The translations under genes and the position numbers were made by a program. From positions 372,001 to 436,000 of the forward strand of contig JAEKKJ010000009.1 in the NCBI GenBank assembly GCA_019510435.1: a stretch of 64,000 nucleotides of DNA, given 5' to 3'. This document shows, in pieces, positions 54,014-63,496 of the stretch. The DNA is from Caulobacterales bacterium (GTDB lineage Bacteria; Pseudomonadota; Alphaproteobacteria; Caulobacterales; Caulobacteraceae). Under the pieces are notes generated by a model, which was not told where the DNA came from, made no database searches, and worked only from the letters and a program-made list of their open reading frames with translations. Positions within the stretch are counted from its first letter, which is position 1; every line of letters begins with the position of its first letter.

Positions 54014-55114
54014 TCAGTACAGGGTCGCCATGGCCGAGCGGTCGAAGGGCTGGAGTTCGTGGCGGCGGCCGTCGCGGATCTTCAACACCCACTCGGGGTC
54101 CTGCAGCAGGGCGCGGCCGACGCCCACCAGGTCGAAGTCGCCGCGGTCCAGCATCTGCTCCAGGCGCTCCAGCGAGGCCGGTTCGCTGCGCTCGCCGCCG
54201 AAACCGGCGATGAACTCGCCGGAGAGGCCCACCGACCCGACGGTGATGGTCGGGACCCCGGTGACCTTCTTGGCCCAGCCGGCGAAGTTGAGGTCCGAGC
54301 CCTCGAACTCCGGTTCCCAGAACCTCCGCTGCGAGCAGTGGATGATGTCGGCGCCGGCCTCGACCAGCGCGCCCAGCCAGGCCTCCAGCGCCTTGGGGTC
54401 GGCCGCCAGCTTCACCTCATAGTCCTGCTGCTTCCACTGGCTGACGCGCAGGATCACGGGGAAGTCGGGGCCAACGGCCTTGCGCACTGCCCGCAGGATG
54501 TCGGCGGCGAAGCGGGCGCGGCCCGGCAGCTCCTTGGACCCGTAGGCGTCCTCGCGCACATTGGTGCCGTCCCAGAAGAACTGATCGATCAGATAGCCGT
54601 GGGCGCCGTGCAGCTCCACCGCGTCGAAGCCGCGGGCCTTGGCCGCGCCGGCGGCGTCGGCGAAGGCGCGGATGGCGTCGGCCACGTCCTCTTCGCTCAT
54701 CGGCTCGCCGAACCGCTTGTCCGGCCTCGAGAGGCCCGAGGGGCTGTCGTAGGGGCCGGGCGGCGTCCAGTCCTTCGCCTGGCTGCGGACTGCGCCCACG
54801 TGCCAGAGCTGCGGGGCGATCAGGCCGCCGCCGGCGTGGACCTCGGCGGCCACCCGCTGCCAGGCCGCGAGCGCCGGCTCGCCGTGGAAGCGGGGGATGT
54901 TCGGGTCGTTCAGCGAAGCGGGGCGATCCACGCCCGTGCCCTCGGTGACGATCAGGCCGACGCCGTTCTCGGCCCGCCGCCGGTAGTAGGCCGCCACGTC
55001 GTCGGTCGCCACGCCGCCCGGCGAGAACGAGCGGGTCATGGGCGCCATGACGATCCGGTTCGGCAGGGCGAGGCCCTTGAAGCGGAAGGGCGTGAAGAGG
55101 ACGTCGGAGGCCAT
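54014..55114 (-). CDS. NADH:flavin oxidoreductase, old yellow enzyme type
   Basis: 366 aa from ATG 55114. The FMN-binding barrel shows PFRFKGLALPNRIVMAPMTR, the alkylating-substrate pocket ELHGAHGYLIDQFFWDGTNV and GVPTITVGSVGLSGEFIAGF. It reduces activated alkenes such as enones or nitro compounds with NAD(P)H. The exact substrate is unknown. An upstream in-frame extension to 55201 lacks homology. Confidence 0.92.
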   Translation of the reverse strand: MASDVLFTPFRFKGLALPNRIVMAPMTRSFSPGGVATDDVAAYYRRRAENGVGLIVTEGTGVDRPASLNDPNIPRFHGEPALAAWQRVAAEVHAGGGLIAPQLWHVGAVRSQAKDWTPPGPYDSPSGLSRPDKRFGEPMSEEDVADAIRAFADAAGAAKARGFDAVELHGAHGYLIDQFFWDGTNVREDAYGSKELPGRARFAADILRAVRKAVGPDFPVILRVSQWKQQDYEVKLAADPKALEAWLGALVEAGADIIHCSQRRFWEPEFEGSDLNFAGWAKKVTGVPTITVGSVGLSGEFIAGFGGERSEPASLERLEQMLDRGDFDLVGVGRALLQDPEWVLKIRDGRRHELQPFDRSAMATLY

Positions 55115-55217
55115 GGGCGGTTCCTGCGCAGGGGCGTTCAAACGCTTGTTTAGCCCACAGTCGCCGCCGCGCGACATCAGAAAAGCTGGGGCCGCCTCCA
55201 CCCCGCGCGAGACCGCC

Positions 55218-55691
55218 CTACCGGCCTGTCCCCAGCAGCGCCTCGCGGCGGGCCAGGCTCTCGGCGGGCCACTCCGCCTGCATGTCGTAGTAAACCTCGA
55301 AGGCCCGCGCCCCCTCCGGCAGCCGCACCCAGGGCAGTTTGGAGCGCGTGAAGATGTGCACGTCGGGCGGCAGGGCGGCGCGGTCGTCCAGGGTGGTGGC
55401 GCGCAGGAAGCTCATCACCTTGCGGTCGCCGTAGTCCGACCAGATCGTCGTCCCGCAGGCCGTGCAGCGATAGACCAGGTGCGGCCGGCCGGAGTCGGTG
55501 GGCATGGCGGTGGGCGCGAGCTCCCCGCTCAGCACCTCGATGCGGTCGGTCTCGATCAGGGCGTTGATCACGAAGGCGCTGCCCACTTGGCGCTGGCAGT
55601 CGCTGCAGTGGCAGCAGTGGACGAACATCGGCCCGGACTTCAGCCGGTAGCGCACCGCGCCGCACGCGCAGCCGCCCTCCAATCCGTTCAT
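55218..55691 (-). CDS. GFA family zinc-binding protein
   Basis: 157 aa. The GFA fold is recognised by the Cys clusters GGCACGAVRYRL, FVHCCHCSDCQRQVGSAF and YRCTACGTTIWSDYGD, which bind two zincs. Named for glutathione-dependent formaldehyde activation, but most members are of unknown function. It is encoded alone, ending about 100 bp from the start of the reductase on the same strand. Confidence 0.88.
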   Translation of the reverse strand: MNGLEGGCACGAVRYRLKSGPMFVHCCHCSDCQRQVGSAFVINALIETDRIEVLSGELAPTAMPTDSGRPHLVYRCTACGTTIWSDYGDRKVMSFLRATTLDDRAALPPDVHIFTRSKLPWVRLPEGARAFEVYYDMQAEWPAESLARREALLGTGR

Positions 55692-55860
55692 GGCGTCACT
55701 CCCTTAGCGCCAAAGACGAAACGGGAACGCGCCGCCGCGTCAAGCCGCGCCGAAGTTGACGCCTCCGTCATCTTTGATTGACTCGCCCGTCTCAAGGGAT
55801 CATCGTTCAGTTTGGAAACATGCGGGCGCCGCAGACCCGCTCTTCTGCCGGAGGATGACC

Positions 55861-57141
55861 ATGGACGACGCCTCGATCGACCTGCAACGAGCGGCGCGCG
55901 ACGCGGCCTATTCGATGCCGCTGGAGCTGATCAACCCGGCCGATCCCGAGCTCTTCCGCACCGACACCATGTGGCCCTACTTCGAGCGCCTGCGGAAGGA
56001 GGACCCGGTCCACTACACCGCCGACAGCGGCTTCGAGGACATCGGCGGCTACTGGTCGGTGACCAAGTACAACGACATCATGGCGATCGACACCAACCAC
56101 CAGGTGTTCTCGTCCGAGCCGACCATCGTGCTGCCCGACCCGGCGGAAGACTTCACGATGCCGATGTTCATCGCCATGGACCAGCCCAAGCACGACGTGC
56201 AGCGCAAGACGGTCAGCCCGATCGTCTCGCCGGCGAACCTGGCCTATCTCGAGCCGATCATCCGCGAGCGCGCCGCGACGATTCTGGACGACCTGCCGAT
56301 CGGCCAGGAGTTCAACTGGGTCGACAAGGTCTCGATCGAGCTGACCACCATGACCCTGGCGACGCTGTTCGACTTCCCCTGGGAAGATCGCCGCAAGCTG
56401 ACCCGCTGGTCGGACGTGGCCACCGCCTCGCCGGACTCCGGCCTCTTCTCCAGCACCGATCCGGAGATCGCCGAGCAGGAGCGCCGCGCCGAGCTGTTCG
56501 AGTGCGTCGACTACTTCATGCGGCTCTGGAACGAGCGCGTGAACGCCCCGCCGCAGCCCGACCTGATCTCCATGCTGGCCCACGGCGAGTCCACCCGGAA
56601 CATGGACCGGATGGAGTACCTGGGAAATTTGATCCTGCTGATCGTGGGCGGCAACGACACCACCCGCAACTCCATCACCGGCTCGATCCTGGCCCTCAGC
56701 CAGAACCCCGACCAGGAACGCCTCCTGCGCGCCGACCACAGCCTGATCCCCGCCATGGTCTCCGAGACCATCCGCTGGCAGACGCCGCTGGCCTACATGC
56801 GCCGCACCGCGCTGGAGGACTACGAGATCGGCGGCAAGACCATCAAGAAGGGCGAGAAGGTCGCCATGTGGTACGTCTCGGGCAACCGCGACGAGGAAGT
56901 CATCGAGCGGCCCAACGACTACTGGATCCAGCGCCCGCGCGTGCGCCAGCACCTGTCCTTTGGCTTCGGCATCCATCGCTGCGTGGGCAACCGCCTGGCC
57001 GAGCTGCAGCTGAAGATCATCTGGGAAGAGATCCTGAAGCGCTTCCCGCGGATCGACGTGGTGGGCCGCCCGCAGCGGGTGCTGTCGTCCTTCGTGAAGG
57101 GCTATGAGGCCCTACCCGTGGTGATCCCGACGCGCAATTGA
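55861..57141 (+). CDS. CYP153A-type alkane omega-hydroxylase cytochrome P450
   Basis: 426 aa. Several blocks match CYP153A proteins as I remember them: MFIAMDQPKHDVQRKTVSPI, VSIELTTMTLATLFDFPWED, YLGNLILLIVGGNDTTRNSI, RWQTPLAYMRRTALED and HLSFGFGIHRCVGNRLAELQ with heme Cys374. These soluble P450s oxidise medium-chain alkanes or fatty acids at the terminal carbon, fed by ferredoxin and a flavin reductase, neither of which is encoded nearby. GGAGG lies six nt before ATG 55861 and directly abuts ATG 55855, favouring 55861. Confidence 0.92.
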   Translation: MDDASIDLQRAARDAAYSMPLELINPADPELFRTDTMWPYFERLRKEDPVHYTADSGFEDIGGYWSVTKYNDIMAIDTNHQVFSSEPTIVLPDPAEDFTMPMFIAMDQPKHDVQRKTVSPIVSPANLAYLEPIIRERAATILDDLPIGQEFNWVDKVSIELTTMTLATLFDFPWEDRRKLTRWSDVATASPDSGLFSSTDPEIAEQERRAELFECVDYFMRLWNERVNAPPQPDLISMLAHGESTRNMDRMEYLGNLILLIVGGNDTTRNSITGSILALSQNPDQERLLRADHSLIPAMVSETIRWQTPLAYMRRTALEDYEIGGKTIKKGEKVAMWYVSGNRDEEVIERPNDYWIQRPRVRQHLSFGFGIHRCVGNRLAELQLKIIWEEILKRFPRIDVVGRPQRVLSSFVKGYEALPVVIPTRN

Positions 57142-57209
57142 CGCGGCCGTCCGGCCGGGGTTTCCTCCGCACGCTCAAGCCTCGGGGGAGGCGCGGAGGG
57201 AAAATAACG

Positions 57210-57632
57210 ATGAAGATTGCAGCGACGATCGCGCTCGCCCTGGCGGCTGCGGCGATGGCGGGCGTGGCCACGGCCCAGGAGACCACCCTGAAGGCCAAGC
57301 TGACCGGCGCGGCCGAGAAGCCGCCGGGCGATCCGAAGGGGTCCGGCTCGGCCACGGTCAAGCTCGACACGGCCAAGAACCAGGTCTGCTACGAGCTGAA
57401 GGTCGAGGGGCTCGCCGGCACCATGGCCCACATCCACAAGGGCGGCGCCGACGTGGCCGGTCCGGTGGCCGTGCCGCTGTCGCCGCCGGACTCCAGCGGC
57501 AAGAGCCAGGGCTGCGCCAGCGCCGACGCCGCCGTGGTCAAGGACATCGCCGCCAATCCGGGCGGCTACTACGTCAACGTCCACTCGGCCGCCTTCCCCG
57601 GTGGGGCGGTCCGCGGCCAGCTCGCGAAGTAG
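57210..57632 (+). CDS. Exported CHRD domain protein
   Basis: 140 aa. A signal peptide (MKIAATIALALAAAAMAGVA, cleavage near ATAQ) is followed by one CHRD domain: AKLTGAAEKPPGDPKGSGSA, VCYELKVEGLAGTMAHIHKG, then GGYYVNVHSAAFPGGAVRGQ, typical of bacterial CHRD (chordin-like) proteins of unknown function. The conserved His in AHIHKG and NVHSA are present. Start ATG 57210. Confidence 0.9.
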   Translation: MKIAATIALALAAAAMAGVATAQETTLKAKLTGAAEKPPGDPKGSGSATVKLDTAKNQVCYELKVEGLAGTMAHIHKGGADVAGPVAVPLSPPDSSGKSQGCASADAAVVKDIAANPGGYYVNVHSAAFPGGAVRGQLAK

Positions 57633-57635
57633 CCC

Positions 57636-58292
57636 TCAGGCCTTGGGCTGCGCCGGCTTGGCCGCCGGCGCAGCCTTGGCCGGAGCAGCCTTGGCCGGAA
57701 CAGCCTTGGCGGAAGCAGGCTTGACGGAAGCGGCCTTCGGAGCGGCGTCCTTTGACGAGGCGCCCTTGGCCGCAGCCGGCTTGGGCCCCGGCCCAGGGGC
57801 AGGCAGAGCCGGCGCGGCGGGCGCCGCCGGCAGGGCGTCCCAGCTACCCATGAGGCCGATCACCACCTTGGCGACGCTGTCGGCCGCCACCACAGAGCCG
57901 CCGCCCCCGCCCTCGCAGATCACGCGATAGGCCGCCTCAACGTCGGAGTCCTCGGCGGCGGGCCCCCATTCGGGGCGCGCGTTGACGGTGTGGGCCAGCT
58001 GCGCGCCGGCGCGGGAGAAGGCGAACACCTCGCGCCAGCGGGTCCGCTGCTGGTCGCAGTCGTATTCGGTGAGCGTGCGGACGTAGCCGGCCTGGGGCGG
58101 ATTGCCATTGAGGATATTTCGCTGGACGCGCACCGCCCAGGCCTTGCGCACGGCCCCGTCCCGCTCGATCCCCTGCGGGTCCATTACCGTCCAGGCGTCG
58201 GGCCCGGACTGGACAATGTAGAACGGGCGCGCCGCGGCGCTGGCGGCGGTCAGGGCGGCAAGGCCCGCGAGGATCCAGATGGCGCGGCGCAT
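57636..58292 (-). CDS. Exported hypothetical protein with Ala/Lys/Pro-rich tail
   Basis: 218 aa from ATG 58292. An N-terminal signal peptide (RRAIWILAGLAALTAASAAA) precedes a folded region of about 130 residues with two Cys (LTEYDCDQQRTRWREVFAFS and AYRVICEGGGGGS), resembling the surface-adhesin/CNP1-like small periplasmic type. The last 45 residues are PAKAAPAKAAPAAKPAQPKA-like, highly basic and low complexity, reminiscent of histone-H1 tails. Family not recognised with certainty. It ends 3 nt from the convergent CHRD gene. Confidence 0.65.
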   Translation of the reverse strand: MRRAIWILAGLAALTAASAAARPFYIVQSGPDAWTVMDPQGIERDGAVRKAWAVRVQRNILNGNPPQAGYVRTLTEYDCDQQRTRWREVFAFSRAGAQLAHTVNARPEWGPAAEDSDVEAAYRVICEGGGGGSVVAADSVAKVVIGLMGSWDALPAAPAAPALPAPGPGPKPAAAKGASSKDAAPKAASVKPASAKAVPAKAAPAKAAPAAKPAQPKA

Positions 58293-58441
58293 GGCCCTTG
58301 GATAGCGCGATATGCCGGCGTCGGCCAAGCTCGGCGGCCGGTGAAACGGCTGCGCCGCGGGACAAAGTGACACACCGCCGTTCGGGGCAAGCAGAGATTT
58401 ACGACCCGGCGGTCTACTCCGCCCGAAACCGGGGGGAGTCC

Positions 58442-60760
58442 ATGCCGGACAGCCAGACCTCAGCCGCTGGCGGCGACCGCGCGGGCGGCCAGACCGCCAG
58501 CTGGTTCTTCGAGAACGCGCGCGACCTGTTCGGCGTGGTCTCGCCGCTGGGCGTGTTCCTGGAGGTCAACCCCGCCTGGACCGCCACGACAGGATGGGCC
58601 GCCGAAGAGCTCCTGGGCCGCAACCTCCTGGAGTTCCTGCATGAGGACAGCCGCGACCCCGTGATCGAGATGGGGCGTAGCGTGGCCCGGGACGGCGATG
58701 TCCCTTCCCGGATGCAACTGCGCTGCAAGGACGGTCGCTGGATCTGGCTCGAAGGCTACGTCCGCCGTGGTCCGCACGGCGAGATGATGGGCGTCCAACG
58801 CGATGTGACCGAAGAGTACCGCCGGGCGGAGGCGCTGAAGCAGGGCGGCCGCGTGCAGGCGCTGCTGTCCGAGACCGCCGGCGTCGGCCTCTGGCGCTTC
58901 GATCCGCGCACCGAGCGGCTGATCTGGTCGCAGGAATGGGCCCGCCTGCTCGCCGACGCGGGCATCGCCATGAGCACGCCCGCGGAATTCGCCAAGGCCT
59001 GCCATCCTGACGACCTGGCCATGGTCAACGCCCGCATGGAGGCGGCGATCCAGCGCGGCGAGGCGGCCGCCTTCGACTATCGGATCCGGGCGGGCGATGG
59101 CCGCTGGCTGTCGCTGCGGGTGCACCTGCACGGCGAGCCGATCGCCGAGGGGCTGCACGTGGTGCACGGCATCTCGCAGGACATCACCGAGATCGCCCAC
59201 GCCCGTGGCGAGCTGGAGGCCCACAACAAGCGCCTGGGAATCGCCCTCGCCGCCGCGCGGGGCGCCGTGGTCGAGGTGGACTACGAGCGCCGCACGGTCT
59301 GGAACTCGCCCGAATTCGTCGCCACGGTCGGCTACGCCCTCGAATACCGCCAGGCGATCAAGGCGGTCTGGCCCTTCGTGGTCGAGGCCGACGTCCCGGC
59401 TGTCGAGGTGGCCGTGGCCGCCTGGCGGACCAAGGCCAGCGCGGCGCCCCTGGAGGTGCGCGTGCACACCGTGGGCGGCGAGCGGTGGGTCCGGGTCTTC
59501 AACGAGATCCAGCGCGATGCGCGAGGCCGCATCCGGCGGACCATCAGCCTGATGATCGACATCGACGACCAGAAGCGCCAGGAGCTGGCGCTGGTGGCCG
59601 CCGAGCAGACGGCCCAGGCGGCCACCGAGGCCAAGTCCCAGTTCCTGGCCAATATGAGCCACGAGTTGCGCACCCCCATGAACGGCGTGCTGGGGGTGCT
59701 GCACCTGCTGGAACGCGAGGCCCTTCCGTCCAGCGCCGCCTCCCTGGTCAAGGAAGCCCTCTCCTGCGGCGGCATGCTGCAGGCCCTGCTGGACGACATC
59801 GTGGACTTCTCGCGCATCGAGGCGGGCCGGCTGGAGCTGGCGCCTGAGGCGGTCGACCCGCAGGCGGTGCTGGAGAGCGTCGGCGCCATGGTGCGGCGCC
59901 TGGCCGACGAGAAGGGCCTGGCCTTCGCCCTGGAGCTAGCCCCCCTGCCAGCCTGGATCGAGGCCGACCCGCTGCGGCTGCGGCAATGCCTGTTCAACCT
60001 GATCGGCAACGCCATCAAGTTCACCGCGGCGGGCCGGGTGACCGTTCGCGCCGCCTGCGACCCTGGCGGCCGCCGGTTGCGGTTCGAGGTGGAGGACACT
60101 GGCATCGGTATCCCCCTGGACGTCCAGCCCATGCTGTTCGAGCGGTTCCGCCAGGCCGACGCCTCCACCACCCGCCGCTTCGGGGGCTCGGGCCTGGGCC
60201 TGGCGATCACCCGCCGGCTCGCCCAGATGATGGGCGGCGACGTGGGCTGCATCTCCGCGCCGGGCCAGGGCTCGACCTTCTGGCTGGAGCTGCCGGTCCG
60301 CGAACTCGCCGCCCCGGCGCAGGAGGCCGCGGCCGACCTGCCGGCGCTGGACGGGCTGCGGGTGCTGGTGGTGGAGGACAACGCCACCAATCGCATGATC
60401 GCGCGCAAGATGATGGAAGGCCTGGGCGCGGTGGTCAGCACGGCCGAGGACGGCGAGGAAGGCGCGGCGGCGGCCCTGGCCAGCCCCTTCGACTTGGTGC
60501 TGATGGACATCCAGATGCCGCGTCTCGACGGAGTCGAGGCCACGCGCCGCATCCGCGCCTCGGGCGGAGCCGCCGCGACCGTGCCGATCATCGGCCTCAC
60601 CGCCAACGTCCTGTCGCATCAGCGCGACGACTACCTGGCCGCCGGGATGGACGGCGTGGTCGGGAAACCCGTCTCGCCCGCCGTGCTGTTGCGCGAAATC
60701 ATGCGCCTGGCCGAGGCTTCGCCCGAGACCGCCGACGAGGCGCGCCGGGTCGAGGCCTGA
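58442..60760 (+). CDS. Hybrid sensor histidine kinase with three PAS domains
   Basis: 772 aa. There are three PAS-like modules (about residues 20-140, beginning FFENARDLFGVVSPLGVFLE; 145-265; 280-395), then HisKA with KSQFLANMSHELRTPMNGVL (phospho-His407), the HATPase motifs RQCLFNLIGNAIKF (N box), FEVEDTGIGIP (G1), FGGSGLGLAITRRL (G2), and a C-terminal receiver with phospho-acceptor Asp689 (LVLMDIQMPR). No transmembrane segments are visible, so it is a cytoplasmic sensor whose PAS domains sense an unknown ligand or redox state. No cognate output regulator is adjacent. GGGGGAGTCC precedes ATG 58442. Confidence 0.94.
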   Translation: MPDSQTSAAGGDRAGGQTASWFFENARDLFGVVSPLGVFLEVNPAWTATTGWAAEELLGRNLLEFLHEDSRDPVIEMGRSVARDGDVPSRMQLRCKDGRWIWLEGYVRRGPHGEMMGVQRDVTEEYRRAEALKQGGRVQALLSETAGVGLWRFDPRTERLIWSQEWARLLADAGIAMSTPAEFAKACHPDDLAMVNARMEAAIQRGEAAAFDYRIRAGDGRWLSLRVHLHGEPIAEGLHVVHGISQDITEIAHARGELEAHNKRLGIALAAARGAVVEVDYERRTVWNSPEFVATVGYALEYRQAIKAVWPFVVEADVPAVEVAVAAWRTKASAAPLEVRVHTVGGERWVRVFNEIQRDARGRIRRTISLMIDIDDQKRQELALVAAEQTAQAATEAKSQFLANMSHELRTPMNGVLGVLHLLEREALPSSAASLVKEALSCGGMLQALLDDIVDFSRIEAGRLELAPEAVDPQAVLESVGAMVRRLADEKGLAFALELAPLPAWIEADPLRLRQCLFNLIGNAIKFTAAGRVTVRAACDPGGRRLRFEVEDTGIGIPLDVQPMLFERFRQADASTTRRFGGSGLGLAITRRLAQMMGGDVGCISAPGQGSTFWLELPVRELAAPAQEAAADLPALDGLRVLVVEDNATNRMIARKMMEGLGAVVSTAEDGEEGAAAALASPFDLVLMDIQMPRLDGVEATRRIRASGGAAATVPIIGLTANVLSHQRDDYLAAGMDGVVGKPVSPAVLLREIMRLAEASPETADEARRVEA

Positions 60761-60873
60761 CCTTCACCTGCGACCACCTGTCCGCGCTCTATCCACAAAC
60801 GGTGATGTGATCGCGGATAATGCGTCAGACATCTCGACCGAAAGGCCATGACCCGCTGTATGCTGGGGACGTC

Positions 60874-61188
60874 ATGAGAGATTTCGTCGACCTGCAAGGG
60901 GCCTCGGGGGCGCGCTACCGCTTCCGCATCTGGCCCGACGGCGCCCCGCACCTGCCCATGGGCGGCAACTATGTGTTCGTGCGCGAGGACCCTGTGGGCT
61001 TCACCGTGCTCGAGGTGGGCGAGACCAACGACCTCTCCAAGGTGCAGGCGGAGCGGCCCAAGGCGGCCAAGCGCGGCGCCACCCACGTCTTCACCCGGCT
61101 GAACGTCTCGCGCGCCATCCGCACCGCCGAGCACAACGACCTGGCCGCCCACTACCAGACGGCCCGGGTCAACGAATCCGTGCGCTGA
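60874..61188 (+). CDS. Small hypothetical protein
   Basis: 104 aa, soluble, with mixed strands and helices: GARYRFRIWPDGAPHLPMGG, then YVFVREDPVGFTVLEVGETN and a C-terminal basic helix. No family recognised. The start is ATG 60874, where the coding sequence begins with MRDFVDLQG. It follows the kinase by 113 bp. It is predicted to be cytoplasmic. Confidence 0.68.
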   Translation: MRDFVDLQGASGARYRFRIWPDGAPHLPMGGNYVFVREDPVGFTVLEVGETNDLSKVQAERPKAAKRGATHVFTRLNVSRAIRTAEHNDLAAHYQTARVNESVR

Positions 61189-61231
61189 GGCCCGCGGCCT
61201 TCCCCGTCGCCCGATGGATCTCGGCGTCCGC

Positions 61232-62122
61232 TCAGGCCGCCTGGCTGAGGCGCCGCGCCTGCTCGGTCTCCTGCGCCGGCGGCAGGCCGAACAGCCGCCG
61301 GTACTCGCGGGTGAACTGCGGCGCGCTTTCGTAGCCGACTTGATAGGCCGCATGGCTAGGCTTCATGCCCTTGGCCAGCATGAGGCGGCGGGCCTCGATG
61401 AGCCGCAGCTGTTTCTGGAACTGCAGCGGGGAGAGCGAGGTCACCGCGCGGAAGTGGTGGTGGAAGGTCGATAGGCTCATGCCGGCGACCGCCGCCAGCT
61501 CGGCGACCCGCAGGGGCGAGGCGAAGTCGGTCCGGATGATCTCCACGGCCCGCGCGATGCGCCGTGCCTGGCTGTCCGGAAAACCCAGGCGCCGAATGCC
61601 GGCGCCATGGCGTCCGGCCAGCAGCCAGTAGTGCATCTCGCGCACCAGCTGGGCCTGCAGCACCGGCACGGCGGCCGGGCGCTCCATCAGGCGGATCAGG
61701 CGCAAGGCGGTGTCGGCGACCTCGGCGTCCGTCGGCTGGAGCCGGAGCGCTGAGCCGCCGTCGACCGGGACGGCCTTCATCTGCGCCGACAGCTCGGCAA
61801 TGAGCGCCGCATCGAGGTAGAGCGCGAAGGACAGGTATGGAGCCGCGGCGCTGGCGCGGGTGATCTGGCTCACCGTCGGAACGTCGGCGGTGAGCAGCAT
61901 GGAGTCCCCGCCGCTGAAGGCCAGCGACTGGGCGCCCGCGGTCACCTGCTTGGTTCCCTGCGCGACCAGGCAGATCAGCGGCCGGTGGATGGCGTATTGC
62001 AGCTGGCCCGGCGAGGCGGCCCGGACCAGGGTCATGCCGGGGATCGCGGTGGTGGCCACGCCCTCCCCGTCCGCATGGCGCTCGGCGTAGTGGCGTATGG
62101 CCTCGCCCAGGACGTCGTTCAT
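61232..62122 (-). CDS. AraC family transcriptional regulator
   Basis: 296 aa from ATG 62122. The N-terminal cupin-like sensing domain includes YAIHRPLICLVAQGTKQVTA and SGGDSMLLTADVPTV, typical of the AraC_N family. The C-terminal DNA-binding domain has two helix-turn-helix motifs: SPLRVAELAAVAGMSLSTFH, and HAAYQVGYESAPQFTREYRR. It is divergent from the DJ-1/PfpI fusion gene at 62296 (174 bp apart) and probably controls it. Confidence 0.9.
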   Translation of the reverse strand: MNDVLGEAIRHYAERHADGEGVATTAIPGMTLVRAASPGQLQYAIHRPLICLVAQGTKQVTAGAQSLAFSGGDSMLLTADVPTVSQITRASAAAPYLSFALYLDAALIAELSAQMKAVPVDGGSALRLQPTDAEVADTALRLIRLMERPAAVPVLQAQLVREMHYWLLAGRHGAGIRRLGFPDSQARRIARAVEIIRTDFASPLRVAELAAVAGMSLSTFHHHFRAVTSLSPLQFQKQLRLIEARRLMLAKGMKPSHAAYQVGYESAPQFTREYRRLFGLPPAQETEQARRLSQAA

Positions 62123-62295
62123 GCCGGCCTCCCTACCGGATCCAGGCCCAGCGTAAAGCCACCTCGGACTTTTGGGCAAGGTTTTCGCCGGAGCAGGCAA
62201 CAGGGCCCTGCGTCGCCGGGCGATAAGGCGCTGCGCTCGGCGGGCGGTCTCCGCCGCGTCCAGCGAGAACCAAATCCGAGCCTGCGGAGATGCAA

Positions 62296-63390
62296 ATGAG
62301 CAAGATCCTGATCGTCCTTTCGGCGGCCGACACCTGGACCCGGGCGGACGGGTCCAGCTACCCGAGCGGCGTCTGGGCCGAGGAGCTCGTCGCCATGGAC
62401 GAGCGGTTCGTCGAGGCCGGCTGCGAGGTGGACATCGCCACGCCCGGTGGGACGCCGCCCACTATCGATCCCCACAGCCTGGACGCCGGGGTCGTGGGCG
62501 CGGAGCCGGCCGCGCGCTTCGGGGCCTACCTGGAGGCGATTTCGGCGCGGCTGGCCCGCCCGCTCGTGCTCGCGGACGTCGAGACCTCGGCCTACGACGC
62601 TGTGGTGATCCCCGGCGGCCACGGCCCCGTCGAGGACCTCTACAAGGATCCCGACATGGGCCGGGTCCTCGCCGAGGCCGACCGCCAGGGCGTCATCATC
62701 GCCCCGGTCTGCCACGGCCAGGCGGCCTTGTTGGCGGCGCGCCGGCCCGATGGCGGATGGCTGTTCGAAGGCCGCGCGATGACCGCCTTCAGCGACGAGG
62801 AAGAGGTCGAGCTGGGCACGGCGGACAATGCGCCCTGGCTTCTGGCCGAGACCCTGCGCAAGGCCGGCGCCCGCTACGAGAAGGGGCCGAACTGGGGGCC
62901 CTACGTCGTTCGCGACGGCAACCTGCTCAGCGGACAGAACCCAGCGTCCAGCACGCCGCTCGCCGACGCCGTGCTCGCAGCCCTCGCCGACCTCGCCCCA
63001 GCGGCGGGAAACCGCGCCGTGCCCAGCCAAGGCGCACCGCAGCACCGCGGCGTCGTGATGACCGGCGACGATGGCGAGGAAGGCCGCAAGGCCTTCTACA
63101 TCCTGGTCGAGGCCCGGCCGGGCCGCGAGGACGAAGTCCTCCGGATGCTCCGCGACATCCGGGCCTGCGTGGAGGACGAACCCGAGACCGGCCCCTGGTA
63201 TGCCGTGCGGCATTCGCCGACCACCTTCGCCATCTTCGAGGCCTTCCCCAGCATCGCGGGGCGCAATGCCCACGTGGCGGGCGGCGGCGGCGACATCTTC
63301 CGCGACGTGGCGCGGATGAACCGCATCCTCGCGCGACCGGCCCAGGTGCAGAAGGTCGACGTCCTGCTCTGCAAGCCAGCGTTCGCCTAG
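62296..63390 (+). CDS. DJ-1/PfpI-like protein fused to a dimeric alpha-beta barrel (ABM-like) domain
   Basis: 364 aa. Residues 1-230 form a DJ-1/PfpI domain: KILIVLSAADTW, VVIPGGHGPVEDLYKDPDMG, and the nucleophile region IAPVCHGQAALLA with a Cys in the usual elbow position. From about residue 255 a second domain begins (AFYILVEARPGREDEVLRML, then FAIFEAFPSIAGRNAH), matching the antibiotic biosynthesis monooxygenase/dimeric alpha-beta barrel pattern. GGAG lies six nt before ATG 62296. Single DJ-1 proteins of this kind deglycate or act as chaperones; the added domain is unusual. It is divergent from the AraC regulator. Confidence 0.85.
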   Translation: MSKILIVLSAADTWTRADGSSYPSGVWAEELVAMDERFVEAGCEVDIATPGGTPPTIDPHSLDAGVVGAEPAARFGAYLEAISARLARPLVLADVETSAYDAVVIPGGHGPVEDLYKDPDMGRVLAEADRQGVIIAPVCHGQAALLAARRPDGGWLFEGRAMTAFSDEEEVELGTADNAPWLLAETLRKAGARYEKGPNWGPYVVRDGNLLSGQNPASSTPLADAVLAALADLAPAAGNRAVPSQGAPQHRGVVMTGDDGEEGRKAFYILVEARPGREDEVLRMLRDIRACVEDEPETGPWYAVRHSPTTFAIFEAFPSIAGRNAHVAGGGGDIFRDVARMNRILARPAQVQKVDVLLCKPAFA

Positions 63391-63496
63391 ACTTCGCGCT
63401 TCGCCGCGGCGCAACGCGGGCTCGGCGGCTTCACGGGGCGCAGGGTCAAAAATGTGCAGTGGCGGCGGGGGCTGGCGGCGCTAGCTTGACCATGGC

